The notes under the pieces: generated by a model
The model's database searches: none
Told to the model about the DNA's origin: nothing
Seen by the model: the letters and a program-made list of their open reading frames with translations, nothing else
Program-made: the position numbers and the translations under genes
Source: Seminavis robusta
Lineage: Eukaryota; Bacillariophyta; Bacillariophyceae; Naviculales; Naviculaceae
Length of the DNA: 27,923 bases
Assembly (NCBI GenBank): GCA_903772945.1
Contig: CAICTM010001508.1
Span: forward strand, 1-27,923
Reading direction: 5' to 3'
Shown: piece after piece, positions 1 through 9,089 of the stretch
How the letters are laid out: each line of letters opens with the position of its first letter
How positions within the stretch are numbered: position 1 is the stretch's first letter

Positions 1-157
1 ATATCAGCGGCATTGATTGGTCTTCTTTGGTATAAGTGTGGTGGAGAGCACAGAGTCGCCGTGCCAGCGTCTTGTAGTAGGGTGGAATGGGTAGTCCACG
101 AATGGGAAACTCCTTCATTGGTTCCTCTTCCTTCTTCTCCTTCTTCTTCTTGAGAAC
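1..157 (-). CDS. Possible 3' portion of an unidentified minus-strand gene, running off the left edge
   Basis: On the minus strand one frame stays open from position 157 to the window edge. It encodes a charged Lys/Glu stretch (about positions 120-157) followed by an ordinary-looking segment containing PIRGLPIPPYYKTLARRL. An AG lies directly before position 157, so an exon could begin here, but I see no start codon in the frame and cannot fix its upstream limit. No family is recognised. The call rests only on the protein-like composition of about 50 residues, so it could be chance. Confidence 0.3.
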
Positions 158-772
158 CTTTTCAGTACTGTCAGTACATGTTGTCGTCTCGACCGACGGT
201 ACCACCAACAAGCAATCATGTAGTTGTTCTGATATTCCGAGCGACAGTGGCGAATTTTGGACGAGGACTTGATGGACGGCGAATTCCCACTGTTCTATTA
301 GTGGTAGAGAGGGAGAGGAAGACCACCATGACGGACAGCAGAAGCAGAATCCATGACAATATCGCCACCAAAGTAGCCGCAAAGGGTCAACAAAAGTGTG
401 GCGTCGGAGTGTACCGGTATGAATGACGGTTGTCAACATGGTTTATTGTTGAAGGTCAAATAAATGGAAAATGGCCGAGAATAGGGAGCTTTTGAGAGTT
501 CCTCGAACACACGTCTGGATCTTTTAATTAAATAGTAGCTTTGCTGAGTTCAAACCTGGACGTCAGCGACAAAGATCCTTGCCTTTGATGTTTTACTTCT
601 TTTCTTTTTAGTAAAGTAGTGCACAAGGAGCAACTTGGTTTGTGTAATAGTCTACTCTAGCTAGTTGTTGGTGTTAGACCAACCTATCCAGTCTTCTTGA
701 CTGTCACTCTTATTCTAAAGACAGATAGACAGACAGACAGACAGCCAATATCTCAAGCTATTAATAGAAAGA
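158..772. other. Intergenic region with CAGA microsatellite
   Basis: No convincing gene is visible. The stretch just before the next gene holds a short (CAGA)n microsatellite at 721-744, which would lie in the 5' UTR of the gene starting at 773. A TACCGGTA palindrome lies near 413 and a CTAGCTAG motif near 658; both motifs recur in most intergenic regions of this window. Confidence 0.5.
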
Positions 773-2179
773 ATGGCGCTTCCAATCCGAAAGCTTTTGC
801 TGTCTTTTCTGGTGGCATTGATTGCCTTTTGCCATTTTGCCAATGCATTCCAAGGTACATGTACCACCAGCTCCCTTTCCAAGTCTACTCCTCGGCCTCT
901 CGTGGTTCTTGAGGTTGGAGGATATCTGGACTCTTTGGGTGGAGGAGATAACAGCAACCATGACAATCAAAAACCACCCGATAACGCCTACGCCCCCAAG
1001 CTGCCGCCGCCAGATACAGGGTCCCAACAGCTACCCAACCAGCAGTACGCCCAGCAACAACAGTCAATGCCTAGCTATCCTCAGCAGGCACAGCCGACGA
1101 CCATGAACCCATATGATCAACAGCAACAGTATCAACAGCAACAACAGGATCCGTATGGTCAGCCTCAACAGCAACAATTCCAGCAAGGAATGAATCCCTA
1201 TGGCCAGAAGCAGAAACCCCGGTCTCTTTCGGATATGATATCATTGGAGGATGACGATGATGACCCAATGGGCTTTTTTGCTGGCCAACAACAACAACAA
1301 CCCATGATACAACAACAGCCCAACCCGGACGACGATACACAGGACATTGACGGAGCAGTCCTGACGGAGGATATGAAACAAAGGGCCAAGGCATCGCACG
1401 ACGCACCCGAGGAAGAAGCCTCGCAAGGAGGACAACTCTTTCGGAGTCTCATGGCGCGGGCCCAGGAACGAGCAGCGCAACAACAGATTATCCTGCAACA
1501 GCAACAGCAGTACATGCAACCACAACAGCAACAGCAAACCAACGCCGATATTCAAATCCCCGCCAATGCCATGGACTTATCCGTGGAAGACCAGGCACGA
1601 CTCTTTCGAGAGATCACGGCACTGCGACAGCAAGGGCAGCAACAGCAACAGCAATTCCAACAACAGCAATTCCAACAACAACAAGAACACCCAGCGTTGT
1701 CGTCGTCCTACGCAAAAATCCAAATGCCAACCTATCCATATGCCAATCCACCAAATCCGGAACAAAAGAATTTCTTGCCACCAGGCATTGGATTCGACGG
1801 ACGCAAAATTGGACGCAATCGCGATGCCGAAATTATCAGTACCACGGCCGATGTCTATTTTGCACAACTCAAACGAGATTCGACTACCCGCAATTTGGCA
1901 CGTTATGCCGGTGACGACGATAAAGCCAATGCTGTGTTTCACGATGCTGGAATTCAAGAAATTACCGGTCCACAGGCCAATCCACATTTGGCCGATCGTC
2001 GGGCCAATCGAGATCAAGAATTTGTCGAAACGGTACCAGAGGAAATGTTGCTCTTTCAAGACTACAATGAAAAGCCAAAAGATCGATCCTATTCGGGTGT
2101 CTCGTACAAGGAACAAATCATGGCACGACGTAATAGAAGACAACAACAAGAAGGAAACTCCAACAACAAGAATCACTAG
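773..2179 (+). CDS. Q-rich protein with plastid-type bipartite presequence, function unknown
   Basis: A 468-residue protein. Residues 1-25 form a clear signal peptide (basic start MALPIRK, then a hydrophobic core) ending ANA|FQ. An Ala|Phe junction is the diatom signature for import into the complex plastid, so plastid targeting is likely, although plain secretion is possible. Residues about 60-320 are low-complexity, very rich in Gln (CAA/CAG runs), Pro and Tyr, with short acidic patches such as EDDDDDPMGFF. The C-terminal 140 residues (about 320-460) are of normal complexity and start near PPGIGFDGRKIGRNRD; this is presumably the folded part. ATG at 773 is the only start that gives the signal peptide. 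I do not recognise the family. The antisense and shifted frames over the CAA repeats are shadows. Confidence 0.82.
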   Translation: MALPIRKLLLSFLVALIAFCHFANAFQGTCTTSSLSKSTPRPLVVLEVGGYLDSLGGGDNSNHDNQKPPDNAYAPKLPPPDTGSQQLPNQQYAQQQQSMPSYPQQAQPTTMNPYDQQQQYQQQQQDPYGQPQQQQFQQGMNPYGQKQKPRSLSDMISLEDDDDDPMGFFAGQQQQQPMIQQQPNPDDDTQDIDGAVLTEDMKQRAKASHDAPEEEASQGGQLFRSLMARAQERAAQQQIILQQQQQYMQPQQQQQTNADIQIPANAMDLSVEDQARLFREITALRQQGQQQQQQFQQQQFQQQQEHPALSSSYAKIQMPTYPYANPPNPEQKNFLPPGIGFDGRKIGRNRDAEIISTTADVYFAQLKRDSTTRNLARYAGDDDKANAVFHDAGIQEITGPQANPHLADRRANRDQEFVETVPEEMLLFQDYNEKPKDRSYSGVSYKEQIMARRNRRQQQEGNSNNKNH

Positions 2180-2463
2180 ACTAGGCGAGCAAAGTTCCAC
2201 AAGATGGTCGGAACGCCAAGTGGTGGTGACGGTTTTATGGAACCTATGCATTGAAATCCAACAAGGTACTATAGCCAGGACCAAGTCTGCAAGGTTTCAC
2301 AGTAGTACGCAGCCAATGAACGAACCGGTCAATCACTAGTTTCTTATTATGCAAAATTGTGTCTATTCTATTACTGTCTATTGGAGGTCTGTTGGACGTT
2401 TAATGGTTCACGGGACATATATATTTGAGGCTCGGTGGGTTGTGGAATGATGTATGTGTACAG

Positions 2464-3480
2464 TTAGTTCTTGAAGTCGTTCAAGCGAGCATCCTCGCAG
2501 ATGGTTGCCACTGTTTCATCCACATACTTGAGGAGTTGTTGCTTGGGCAAAGGGGAATCAACCCATGCAGCTCCCGACAGGATCGCTAGCTTCTTGGAAG
2601 TTGTGGTATCCAAGACATTGCGAACAATGCCTCGAAGCACACAGGTCAATGCATACGGGAGGGGATAAATGATGGCTCTGTGCATGCGCTCTGGGAACTT
2701 GCTGAGCATCAGTTGACATGTGTCTTCAATGAATGGCATAATGTTGAAGACCTTGGGGTTGGCCCAGCCAGCTCCAGCTCGGAGATCCATGAGGATGGTG
2801 ACTTGCTCCTCAGATTCACGGCCAAGCTTTCGATCCAGGTAAAGAAAGATGGCCAATGTGTATGTCTTGAGGCTGCAGATGCTTTTGTCCAGTTGTGCTG
2901 GGAGAAAGTGGAGGACTCGATGACCATCAAGGTCACAGGCTTCTTTACCATTGTCCATGGTGTGGACACGGACAATACGTGGCAATGGTGTATCCCCAGC
3001 AACATTGTGGGCTTGCTTGGCAGCCTCAGAGGCTACCATCCAATCATAGTAGTCCTGTCCATGTTCAGCAATAAGGTTTTCATAGAGGCGTTCAAGTTGA
3101 CATTGAGTGCCTTGGTGTTCATTTCTGGCTTTCAAGTATCCTTGCAATTGCTCCATGGCTTTGCTCTCATTGCCATTGTTGGCGGCTAGAAACCGTTTTC
3201 GTTCAGAAGATGTTTGCTCTTCCATTGACTCGTCGATGGAGGCCAGACTGCCGCTGTCTCCCACTGTTCTTGAGCAAGCGACATTTTCAAGTGGTTGAAG
3301 AAAACCACGCCAGGATCGTTCAGCAAGGTTGGGCTTGATGACGATAGGAGTGTCTGGTTTGATAACCACAGGCACAGGAGCTTCATCTGCCTTTTGTGGG
3401 GTTGTGTCCTTTTGCTGCTTGGATTTGGTTCCAAAGATACGCCTAGGAGAGAGCTTTCGTACAATTTTGGGTGCCTTCAT
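2464..3480 (-). CDS. CRAL-TRIO (Sec14-like) domain protein, tandem copy A
   Basis: A predicted 338-residue lipid-binding/transfer-type protein of the Sec14 superfamily. A helical N-terminal part contains RFLAANNGNESKAMEQLQGYL (about residues 95-115), the usual opening of this family in protists. The C-terminal lipid-binding domain is marked by ACDLDGHRVLHFLPAQLD, a GWANPKVFNIMPFIEDTC segment, and FPERMHRAIIYPLP, corresponding to the conserved YPERL..YIIN-type helix/strand of Sec14 proteins. The frame is open further upstream (to 3960) but without an ATG at that end. I chose ATG 3480 because the paralogue at 4562-5476 starts with the same MKA.. opening. Residues 10-50 (Lys/Pro-rich) are absent from the paralogue. 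The ligand is unknown. No signal peptide or membrane segment is visible, so it is probably cytosolic. Confidence 0.85.
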   Translation of the reverse strand: MKAPKIVRKLSPRRIFGTKSKQQKDTTPQKADEAPVPVVIKPDTPIVIKPNLAERSWRGFLQPLENVACSRTVGDSGSLASIDESMEEQTSSERKRFLAANNGNESKAMEQLQGYLKARNEHQGTQCQLERLYENLIAEHGQDYYDWMVASEAAKQAHNVAGDTPLPRIVRVHTMDNGKEACDLDGHRVLHFLPAQLDKSICSLKTYTLAIFLYLDRKLGRESEEQVTILMDLRAGAGWANPKVFNIMPFIEDTCQLMLSKFPERMHRAIIYPLPYALTCVLRGIVRNVLDTTTSKKLAILSGAAWVDSPLPKQQLLKYVDETVATICEDARLNDFKN

Positions 3481-4561
3481 CGTTGAGGTTGGCTTCTGTA
3501 CTATTGTTTGGTGCGTTTGTGTTTTGGTTGTTGCTGGAATTGTGACCACAAAAAAGTGCAAGCTAGCTGCTGTAGCAGTGGCAATGCTGTGATAAGACAC
3601 CAGTACCGGTATCTGCTGAACCGATGAAATAAGATGAGTGAATACACAGTTTGCATGGAGCAGTGCTTTCGGGTTGATCATGATACCGTTAAGAGCTCCG
3701 TTAGTCGCTGAAAAACAGGCCTGCCGTCTTGGATCTTTGATTGAACGCCTTCCACGTTCCGCTTCGTGCACCTCAATAAGACCACCCTCATCAGCCTGCA
3801 CAGCAGATCCTACGGTACCGAGCTCCTCCGTACCGGTACGCACACCCAGTGGAAAATCTATGCAGCCTGAATGAATTGGTACAGGTGCCACGTGTCTTTG
3901 GTTTCCAACAAAGGCAAACTTTGGGACGGACCCGTAGCCAGTGAAAATGTAAAGAGACAAGTGAGAGTTAGTCGTCGTTGGTCTTGCAAGGGCGGCAAGT
4001 CAACGAAAATTTCAAAGGCACCGCCCGTTCGCTCGTTGTGTGAAAATAAAGCAGTCTAGCCATGACGGTATTGGAGGAAAAGTAGTACTATACAATTTAC
4101 AGAAAAACTAATAACTGGTGCCGCTCAGCGGAATCCTCATGCGGCGAAAGATAGTACGAAACCTGCCTGTACTTCTCTAGCTTTACCGGTACCATAGGTG
4201 ATAGCAGCCTAAGCACAACCGAGAGCAAAGCCAGCAAAATGCACCGCGAAACCTTGAACCACGCGAGAAACGAAACAGAGAATCTACACATAGCAAACGC
4301 GATGAACAAGCAAACCCGGCTGCTAGCTAGCCAGCGAGTAGCAACACACGACATGTCGCCTGACTCTTGTCTGAAGTGGACTGCCAGACTAACTAACATG
4401 CGTGCAGAAGTGGATGTGCACATTGAGCGGAACTTGTATTCGTCTATTTAGTTTATGTTTTTGTAAGGATCTATCTATTGTGATGTAATACTAGTACATT
4501 CATCTGGCCTGGCTGGCATAGGGCGTTCGTTTGCTGTCTGTCAGCCACTCTGTCACTCCAA
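3481..4561. other. Intergenic region between the two CRAL-TRIO paralogues
   Basis: About 1.1 kb without a supportable gene. It must hold the promoter of copy A (just above 3480) and the 3' end of copy B. It contains the recurring short palindromes TACCGGTA (near 3604, 3832 and 4188) and CTAGCTAG (near 4323). The frames open across 3638-4059 and 4239-4451 have no homology or coding character that I can see. Confidence 0.5.
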
Positions 4562-5476
4562 TCAAATGGTGAAGGCTTCTAGACGTTCACGTTCACAGAT
4601 CAATGCCACCTTTTCATCTACATGAAGGAAAAGTTTCTGTCTGGGCATTGGCGCATCAACTCCTGTTTGTCCCGACAAAATTGCTAGCTTTTGGACTGTC
4701 TTGGCATCCAAAACACTGCTGACAATGCTTTGGAGTGTCCATGTCAAAGCGTAGGGAAGTGGATAAATGATTGTCTTGTGCATGCGTTCTGGAAACATGG
4801 AAATCAAAATGCTACATGTCTCTTCAATGAATGGCATCAGATTGAATGCTTTGGGATTGGCCCAGCCGGCTCCTCCGCGGACATCCAACAGAACGGTAAG
4901 CGTTTCCACAGATTCACGGCTGACTTTCCGGTCCAGGTACAAGGCAATGGCAAGTGCATACGTTTTGAGGCTGAAGAGGGCAGGGTCTATTTGGGCAGGG
5001 AGCACATGAAGGATCCTGTGGCCCTCGAGATCACAAGCCTCCTTGCCATCTTCCATGATATGAGTACGCATTATCCTTGGCAACATTGCAGAACTTTTGT
5101 CCTCATTATAGGCTTCTTTGGCAGTCTCAGAGGCAATCACCCAGTCATAATAGTCCCTTCCATGGCTATCAATCAGGCTTTGATACGAGACTTCTAGTTG
5201 CAGCTGAGTGCCCTGAAATTCATCTCTGGCTTCCAAATATGCCTGTAATTGGGCCATGGCTTTTTCCTCATTTCCATTGTTAGCCGTCAGGAATCGTTTT
5301 CGTTCTGCAAATGTCATCATTTCCTCCACAGACTCGTCCAAAGAGGAGGAAGTGCTGTCATCATCATTGTGGTTGTTGTCTACTGATGATAGAAAGGTAC
5401 CACGCCAGGATCTTTCGGATGCGCCTGGTGTAATCACAACGGGTGTGACAGTTCGTGCAACTCTAGCAGCTTTCAT
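4562..5476 (-). CDS. CRAL-TRIO (Sec14-like) domain protein, tandem copy B
   Basis: A 304-residue paralogue of the gene at 2464-3480, in the same orientation. The two align through most of their length: SERSWRG, ERKRFLTANNGNEEKAMAQL, DYYDWVIASETAKEAYN, EACDLEGHRILHVLPAQID, GWANPKAFNLMPFIEETC and RMHKTIIYPLPYALTW each have a close counterpart in copy A. It lacks the Lys/Pro-rich N-terminal insert of copy A and instead has an Asp/Asn/Ser stretch near residues 35-45. The ATG at 5476 is the natural start. The expected role is binding or transfer of a phosphoinositide or other hydrophobic ligand, inferred from the Sec14 family and not shown directly. Copy B is likely the product of a local duplication. 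Confidence 0.87.
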   Translation of the reverse strand: MKAARVARTVTPVVITPGASERSWRGTFLSSVDNNHNDDDSTSSSLDESVEEMMTFAERKRFLTANNGNEEKAMAQLQAYLEARDEFQGTQLQLEVSYQSLIDSHGRDYYDWVIASETAKEAYNEDKSSAMLPRIMRTHIMEDGKEACDLEGHRILHVLPAQIDPALFSLKTYALAIALYLDRKVSRESVETLTVLLDVRGGAGWANPKAFNLMPFIEETCSILISMFPERMHKTIIYPLPYALTWTLQSIVSSVLDAKTVQKLAILSGQTGVDAPMPRQKLFLHVDEKVALICERERLEAFTI

Positions 5477-5944
5477 GATTTGCTTTGAATATTACTGTTT
5501 GGGGTGGTGGTTATTGTTTGTTGTTTGTTTGTGTTTGGTTTGGTTTGGTTTGGTTTGTGAGCAGCCTGGAAGCAGAGCTCTATTTTCAAAAGTCTTAGTG
5601 TTAACCAGCTTCATGTACCGTTGCGGTCGGGACCAGCTACGGACTGGTGTGCCTGCTGGTTCTTGTGCCGTTCTCCCCTTCCTGCATGAGAACAGAAAGT
5701 TGAAGTGCCCCTCCCAAAGAACCCGAAGGTCGTGTATTAGCTCTATCGGCTTGAAACTTGAAACTCTTGAAGATTGGCATGCCGATCTTTGAGCTGCCAA
5801 AAGGCCAACAACACAACCAACGCATAAAACCAGCAGCTACTGGTAGACGTCGTCACTTGCTGGGGTTGTGGATCCAAAAAGAGCACCGAGCGTGTGGATT
5901 CGATTCATTGTTATTCAACATACAGTATAGTATACTGTATCAAG
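5477..5944. other. Divergent intergenic/promoter region with GTTTG-type repeat
   Basis: This region separates the divergently transcribed CRAL-TRIO copy B and the lipase-like gene, so it probably contains both promoters. A GTTTG/TTTGG tandem repeat runs from about 5512 to 5558. An imperfect palindrome (arms ATACAGTA and TACTGTAT) lies at about 5921-5941, directly before the first usable ATG of the plus-strand gene. No coding sequence is supported. Confidence 0.5.
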
Positions 5945-7270
5945 ATGTTGGCGGCAACACCACGAGAGCAACGGTGCTTCCTCCCAATGATGAAGCCCTC
6001 TGGTATGCAGGGTATTCTCTTGTTAATCTCGATACTGATCCTCATCAGTGCCAACACGAGTACGGCCTTTGTGCCGTTTCTACAACAATCCAACCGCAAC
6101 AGCAGCTCTTCGTTGGGTTTCTTTGGCCGCTTTCGTCGAAATAATAATAACCAACGACACTTCGACGACAATTTTGATTATTCCACCATTTCCACCGAGC
6201 TACCGCCTCATCTCACATCGATTCCCGCCATTCAAGAATTGGAAGACGTGTTTGACGACGACACGAATAATTATGTCTGCCAACACGGCTGGATGGATTC
6301 GGTGGAAAAAGACGGTGCCAGATTGCATTATCGACGCTTTCTACCCAAAGAGGACGGAACTGAACCGAGGGGTATCATTGTGTGGATGCACGGGATTCAA
6401 GGATTTGGTGGTGGTGCTCATATTGTGGATCATGGCAATACTACCGTCACGAAGACCAACATGGCGTTCATTGCCGACCGTTTTGTGGGTGAAAAGAACT
6501 ATGCCGTGTATTCCTTGGATCTCTACGGACATGGGTATTCCGAGGGACGACGGCATTTCGTCACGTCATGGCAAAACAATCTGCAAGATTATACCAATTT
6601 TCTAAAACATGTCGCCTCGCTGCACGACAATGAGGATGATGCCACTGATGTACCACTGTTTTGTGCGGGAGAATCCTACGGTGGATGTCTGACGTTGCAC
6701 TTGGCGGCACAACAAGAAGAGAAAGAGGCTCTTCCGCCACAACTCGACAGCATCTTATTGTTGGCTCCGGCCGTTATTGCGGCAGATCTACCACCCGCTC
6801 CCGTCACGTTTATTTTAAAACAAATTCTGGCTCGATTGGCGCCCCGTTGGCAACCCTTTTTCATGCCCCATCCCGTGTCACCGGAAAATGTATGGCGCGA
6901 TGAAACCCTCCGACAACGCAACCTCGATCGAACGCCCGAACCGTACATTGGCGGATCCGGGACGCAGTTTCGATTGGGAACCGCCGTGCAACTATTGGAT
7001 GCACTGGATGCGTGCCGCGACACGGCCATTCCGGCGTTGAAAACGACACCCTTTTGTGTCGTGCACGGAGACAATGACCGGGCTGTTCCCATTGATGGGA
7101 CCAATTATCTGGACGAGCATGCTCCCGTAAAAGAGCGGGCGGTGCGTCGAGAACCAGGAGCCTATCATGACTTGTTGGCGGATCCTGCCAAAGATAATGT
7201 GGTGGAATTTTTGCTCGAATGGACCGAAGGACGCATTGCAAAACGTGCAGCAAGAGTCAGCAGCAACTAG
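5945..7270 (+). CDS. Plastid-targeted monoacylglycerol lipase-like alpha/beta hydrolase (S33 / Hydrolase_4 type)
   Basis: A predicted 441-residue serine hydrolase. The nucleophile elbow is GESYGG (Ser244 from the 5945 start), the acid is in HGDNDRAVP (Asp378) and the base in GAYHDLL (His408). This is the triad layout and sequence context of monoacylglycerol lipases and related lysophospholipases. The oxyanion region is WMHGIQGFGG and the strand-turn YAVYSLDLYGHGYSEG is also typical. The N-terminus has a hydrophobic signal (ILLLISILILIS) ending STA|FV, then a Ser/Asn/Arg-rich stretch, as in diatom bipartite plastid presequences; the precursor therefore probably enters the plastid and acts on acylglycerols or lysolipids there (inference). 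ATGs at 5987, 5990 and 6005 are also plausible starts and keep the signal. The frame opens earlier but with GTG only. Confidence 0.85.
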   Translation: MLAATPREQRCFLPMMKPSGMQGILLLISILILISANTSTAFVPFLQQSNRNSSSSLGFFGRFRRNNNNQRHFDDNFDYSTISTELPPHLTSIPAIQELEDVFDDDTNNYVCQHGWMDSVEKDGARLHYRRFLPKEDGTEPRGIIVWMHGIQGFGGGAHIVDHGNTTVTKTNMAFIADRFVGEKNYAVYSLDLYGHGYSEGRRHFVTSWQNNLQDYTNFLKHVASLHDNEDDATDVPLFCAGESYGGCLTLHLAAQQEEKEALPPQLDSILLLAPAVIAADLPPAPVTFILKQILARLAPRWQPFFMPHPVSPENVWRDETLRQRNLDRTPEPYIGGSGTQFRLGTAVQLLDALDACRDTAIPALKTTPFCVVHGDNDRAVPIDGTNYLDEHAPVKERAVRREPGAYHDLLADPAKDNVVEFLLEWTEGRIAKRAARVSSN

Positions 7271-7753
7271 CCAGCTATCATAGTAGGAGATACCGTACTT
7301 TCTCCCACAACGAGCAAACCTCCAGAGGGGATCAATGCATCGTCGACATTATTTTGAGCTGGCTGACAAGACTGCACCTTGATTAGTGAAGAAGCACAGT
7401 AAAAACTAAGAAGTCAAGAGACGTGGAATTGCTGTACTGTACGATGTAGAAATCTCGACAAACATCATGCATGCAGTACCGTGCTAGTACGTTGTGGTGA
7501 ATTGGCCTGTCGCATCCCTAGAGCTAGCTAGGAGTGGCTGCTCTCAAGGTTTGGGGTCATGATCTTCCCTTGCAACAGAGGGCACGGCTGAGTTGCTCAG
7601 GAAGGATATTTCATTCGTGAGCTCGGTACTGGTACGAATGAAGCGATTGAAGATTCGATTCTGATTCGTTGAGCGGGACCAAAGATCTTTCTCCTTTTTG
7701 TTGCTGCTTGGAACAGGCCCGGTCGAGTTCAGAGACCTTTTGTTTGTGCAATA
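7271..7753. other. Intergenic region
   Basis: No gene is supported. It contains CTAGCTAG near 7520 and several GTAC palindromes. It lies between two plus-strand hydrolase genes, so it holds the 3' UTR of the first and the promoter of the second. Confidence 0.45.
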
Positions 7754-8777
7754 ATGACAATGAAAGCAATGGACTATGGGTCGACTGCGGCAGCAGTGGC
7801 AGCTTCAATCGGCGCCTTGGCAGCTTTGCGGATCTATCAATCCTTTCGGGAAGATTCCAGGCTATACAAGGATTTGCTAAAAACCCAGCTCGATTGCGAC
7901 GATACGAACCTGCTCGGATGGAACTCCCATTCAACTGCAATATTCCATCCAAGAACCTTCGATTGACAACGATGGCGACAATGTTCCCGTAGTAGTTGTG
8001 TTGCATGCCTCTGGTGGAGGGCACGATCAAGGTCTCCTCTTGGCAACCAAGTTGCTGCCACCCAATCGGTATCGAATCATTTCCATTTCCTGGTCGGGAT
8101 ACCTCCAGAGTACGGCCGTGTCATCGGTGCAGGAACAATGTGAGGACTTGCAGCTGCTCTTGCAAGAAACTCTTGGTATACCCAAGATTTCTCTGCTGTT
8201 GGGCATGTCGGTGGGTAGCGTCATGACACTCCAGTTTGCGAGTCTTTATCCACAACTGGTGGAATCCATCGTCGTGTTATCACCCTGGATTCCCTATGCG
8301 GGCGATGACGAAAACTCTCCTCAAAAACCTTGTCTGCCCGCTCCACCTCAATGGGTATTGAACGTATTTTTTGGTTCCGAATTTGTCAAGTGGTCATCCA
8401 TCCGGGTTGGATTTGGAAATTCCATGTGTGGTGTCACCCCCGCCACCTCGAATGAAGCCAAACAGTTGGTCAGTGTATTTCTGGACACGCTTTTTCCCGT
8501 ATCGGACCGGTTTCAAGGCTTTTGTTTGGATGTCCAATCCGCCATGTCCCTGCGCCTCACCGCCCAAGAGTTGTCCAAGATTACGGCATCCATTCTGTAC
8601 GTGGCGGCCGAGGATGATCCACAATGCAAGATCTATGAGAACCAGCTTCCTGCCTCCATGGTCAACTCCAACCAAGTCACCATCATGACACGTCCCACTG
8701 GTGGACACATCATGGTGGCCGACTACCAGAAAACGCAGCAAGATATTCAAGTATTTCTAGACAAAAAGTCACAGTGA
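7754..8777 (+). CDS. Alpha/beta-hydrolase fold protein with N-terminal membrane anchor, interrupted by a one-base frame change
   Basis: Two frames combine into one gene. From ATG 7754 the first frame encodes a hydrophobic segment (STAAAVAASIGALAALRI, a probable signal anchor) and a charged stretch ending near DDTNLL, then stops at 7966. A second frame, open from 7881 to the stop at 8777 but without an early ATG, continues with DGTPIQLQY, VPVVVVLHASGGGHDQG, the nucleophile elbow GMSVGS (Ser codon 8208), VAAEDDPQ (candidate acid Asp, 8613-8618) and GGHIM (His codon 8706). The join falls at about 7913-7918 and requires skipping one base. A 109-nt intron (7780-7888) would also restore the frame but lacks a good donor or branch point and would remove the anchor. 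It could be a sequencing error, a recent mutation or an unusual splice. The substrate is unknown. Confidence 0.7.
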
Positions 8778-9089
8778 CGGTAGCAAAGAGTACAAAAGGA
8801 GAGAAATAATTGGATAGTTTTAAAACTTGTCAAGGTGCTTACAAATGAGATATTAGAGTGCGCCGAGCCTTAAAAAGACGAGAGTGTATCCTTCCTTGTT
8901 CCTTGCCATTAGACTACCACCACCAAAAGTTTTGTGCCTTCTCTGTGCACAGTGCAGTCCGCCAACATCCCTGACTTTGTAGTTAGACTAGTTTGCAATA
9001 CTAGCTTTCATCACCAGAATGCAGCGTGGAATCAGTAGATTGATGCCCAATGGGGACTTGTTTGTTTGTTTGCTTGGGGTCATCTCTAT
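8778..9089. other. Convergent intergenic region
   Basis: Short gap between the ends of the plus-strand hydrolase and the minus-strand EGF gene. No gene or notable repeat is visible. Confidence 0.4.

Noticed and set aside
1198..2339. Long open frames antisense to, or shifted from, the Q-rich gene (for example 1566-2339 and 1577-2284)
   Set aside because: They are translations of CAA/CAG repeats in other frames (Asn/Ser or Leu/Cys runs) and lack proper starts; the 773-2179 frame has the signal peptide and folded C-terminus.
2471..3189. Plus-strand frames opposite CRAL-TRIO copy A (and 4691-5197 opposite copy B)
   Set aside because: Antisense shadows: both paralogues show the same mirrored open frames because of shared codons on the real strand.
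3481..3960. N-terminal extension of CRAL-TRIO copy A up to 3960
   Set aside because: No ATG at the upstream end, and the paralogue starts at the position equivalent to 3480.
7780..7888. 109-nt intron in the second hydrolase that would restore its frame
   Set aside because: Donor GTCGAC is poor, there is no TACTAAC-like branch point, and it would remove the clear membrane anchor; a one-base indel explains the frames more simply.
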